In this document: positions 45,379-46,542 of the stretch, in pieces
Numbering within the stretch: the stretch's first letter is position 1
Layout of the letters: each line of letters starts with the position of its first letter
NCBI GenBank assembly: GCA_019636245.1
Contig: JAHBXX010000034.1
Span: 1 to 46,542 of the forward strand
Direction: 5' to 3'
DNA from: Planctomycetota bacterium
GTDB lineage: Bacteria > Planctomycetota > UBA1135 > UBA2386
DNA: 46,542 nucleotides
Made by a program: the position numbers and the translations under genes
Notes under the pieces: model-generated
The model's input: the letters and a program-made list of their open reading frames with translations, nothing else
Databases searched by the model: none
Told to the model about the DNA's origin: nothing

Positions 45379-46511
45379 CACCGCAGTTCCCAGCGCACGC
45401 CGGCCCCCGGCTTGCGGAGCCGGGGGCGTGCGCTGTCGTCGCCGGGCACGCCGTCGATGCTGCGCAGGATGTCGTCGGCGACGCGCCCGTCGAGGTAGTA
45501 GCTGTGCTCGACCAGGCCGCGAACGATGCGCGAACAGTCGACCTGCTCGATCTTGTCGGGCAGCAGGCCGGCGCGCGATGCCCCGTAGCTGCCGAGCCGA
45601 TCCGGGTTGCCCTTGGTGTAGTCCGACACGTGCAGGGCCACGTCGCCGGTGTTGTGGTAGACGCTGACCGAACGCGCCAGCTCGTGCAGGTCGCCCATCG
45701 GCTGGCCCGGTTCGAGCACGTTGCCGTCGACATCGGCGGCGCAGAGGAAGACGTGCTCGAACAGGCGCGGCAGCGACGTTCCGGGCGTGAACTCGCGCAT
45801 GCGTTCGAGGGCGTTCTGCAGCACGTAGTTGCCCATCGAGTGGCAGAGCAGGTGCAGATCCTGCGGGCAGGCGGCGCCGCCGGCGCGGTCGGCGAGCGCG
45901 GCGAGATGGTCGCGCAGTTTCAGGAGCCCGCGCGCGAACGCATAGCCCGAGGCCTTGGCCTCGCTGCGGTCCGACTTGTAGGACACGAACGGCAGCGCGA
46001 GCCCGTCGGACGGCCAGGTGAACAGCACCACCGCGGTGCGCTGCTTCGGGTCGCCGATGCCGTCCCGGTTCTGCATCGCCTGCAGCGCCAGCGCCGAGGC
46101 CGCGGCGGCCTCCCACGACACGTTGAAGCCGTGCACGTAGACCAGCACGTCGGTGCGCCGCAGCATCTCGCGCTGCACGTCGGCGAACATCGCCCTGCTG
46201 CCGAAGCGCGCCGTCGCCTGGCCGACGTCGGCGCGGGCCGGGTCGATGCGCTCCGGATAGGCCTCGATGCGCGCGCGCTTCATCGCCTTCTGGATCACCG
46301 CGGCGAGGTCGTTGCCGCTGCCGCTGCCGTAGCCCGTGTCCTTGGCGAGGCAGCGGGCGAGATCCCGGTCGGGCACCTCGACCTGCAGCCAGCCGAAGCG
46401 CAGGTTCTCCATGCCGTCGGCGGAGAACGACCTGCCATAGCGGGTGGGATGCCAGCGATCGGCCCCTTCGTGGCGGCGATTGGTGGCGTAGTAGAGCCCG
46501 AGTTCGACCAT
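45378..46511 (-). CDS. DUF900-family alpha/beta hydrolase
   Basis: A 377-residue protein of the DUF900 (PF05990-like) alpha/beta hydrolase group. LYYATNRR begins the domain; VYVHGFNVSWEAAAASALA is the oxyanion strand, and LHLLCHSMGNYVLQNAL has the nucleophile Ser225. The elbow reads CHSMG, not the common GHSMG. The acid and His are likely D in LCAADVDGN and H in VEHSYYLDG, but these were not aligned. There is no signal peptide; the substrate is unknown. The ATG at 46511 lies 31 bases from the window end. Confidence 0.83.
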   Translation of the reverse strand: MVELGLYYATNRRHEGADRWHPTRYGRSFSADGMENLRFGWLQVEVPDRDLARCLAKDTGYGSGSGNDLAAVIQKAMKRARIEAYPERIDPARADVGQATARFGSRAMFADVQREMLRRTDVLVYVHGFNVSWEAAAASALALQAMQNRDGIGDPKQRTAVVLFTWPSDGLALPFVSYKSDRSEAKASGYAFARGLLKLRDHLAALADRAGGAACPQDLHLLCHSMGNYVLQNALERMREFTPGTSLPRLFEHVFLCAADVDGNVLEPGQPMGDLHELARSVSVYHNTGDVALHVSDYTKGNPDRLGSYGASRAGLLPDKIEQVDCSRIVRGLVEHSYYLDGRVADDILRSIDGVPGDDSARPRLRKPGAGVRWELR

Positions 46512-46542
46512 GCCGGCAGCATGCCGGCTCGACCCGTCGGAA

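Overview
The window reads as chromosomal DNA of a very GC-rich bacterium, most likely a member of the Planctomycetota. The main support is the gene content: secreted RCC1-repeat and FG-GAP-repeat proteins, several membrane-anchored proteins built from carboxypeptidase-regulatory-like beta-sandwich repeats, a Ser/Thr kinase fused to an FGE-sulfatase-like domain, and a C-terminal domain on the RCC1 protein of a kind common in planctomycete exported proteins. The assignment rests on family resemblance only, with no database search.

Positions 1-4156 hold the decayed end of an integrative element next to a tRNA-Ile(CAU) gene. It carries a DprA-like gene broken by a one-base frameshift, a possible truncated partner, a frameshifted minus-strand gene, a DUF3631 gene whose N-terminal half is lost, and a tyrosine recombinase that has kept its catalytic half but lost its core-binding half. 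The recombinase runs into the 3' end of the tRNA, the usual geometry of tRNA-targeted integration. Two of the broken genes contain long palindromes that keep the reading frame open.

Positions 4193-10933 are housekeeping and envelope genes: an inositol-monophosphatase-like enzyme, an exported thioredoxin-like protein, an ApaH-like phosphatase, a MurJ-type flippase, a two-gene operon of unknown surface proteins and SixA. Positions 11003-21262 are dominated by large exported proteins on the minus strand: an RCC1-repeat protein, a large exported protein whose signal-peptide region carries a 7-bp tandem repeat that puts it out of frame with its best start (a candidate phase-variable locus), and two beta-sandwich repeat proteins, the second coupled to a Nudix hydrolase.

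Positions 21290-30334 carry a GT-C-like membrane protein, an iron-sulfur photolyase/cryptochrome, YqeY-like protein coupled to GyrA, a CinA-type protein coupled to MutY, and FabI. Positions 30313-36328 hold a TPR lipoprotein, a MoxR ATPase without its usual partners, an intergenic structured-RNA candidate with a perfect terminator, CyaY, a class II amidotransferase, an Rsm22-family methyltransferase and an SGNH-like protein preceded by a perfect palindrome. Positions 36353-46511 hold the kinase fusion, an FG-GAP lipoprotein, another lipoprotein, a gene remnant with a second 7-bp repeat, an ACT-domain protein, an orphan histidine kinase, an RluA-type pseudouridine synthase and a DUF900 hydrolase.
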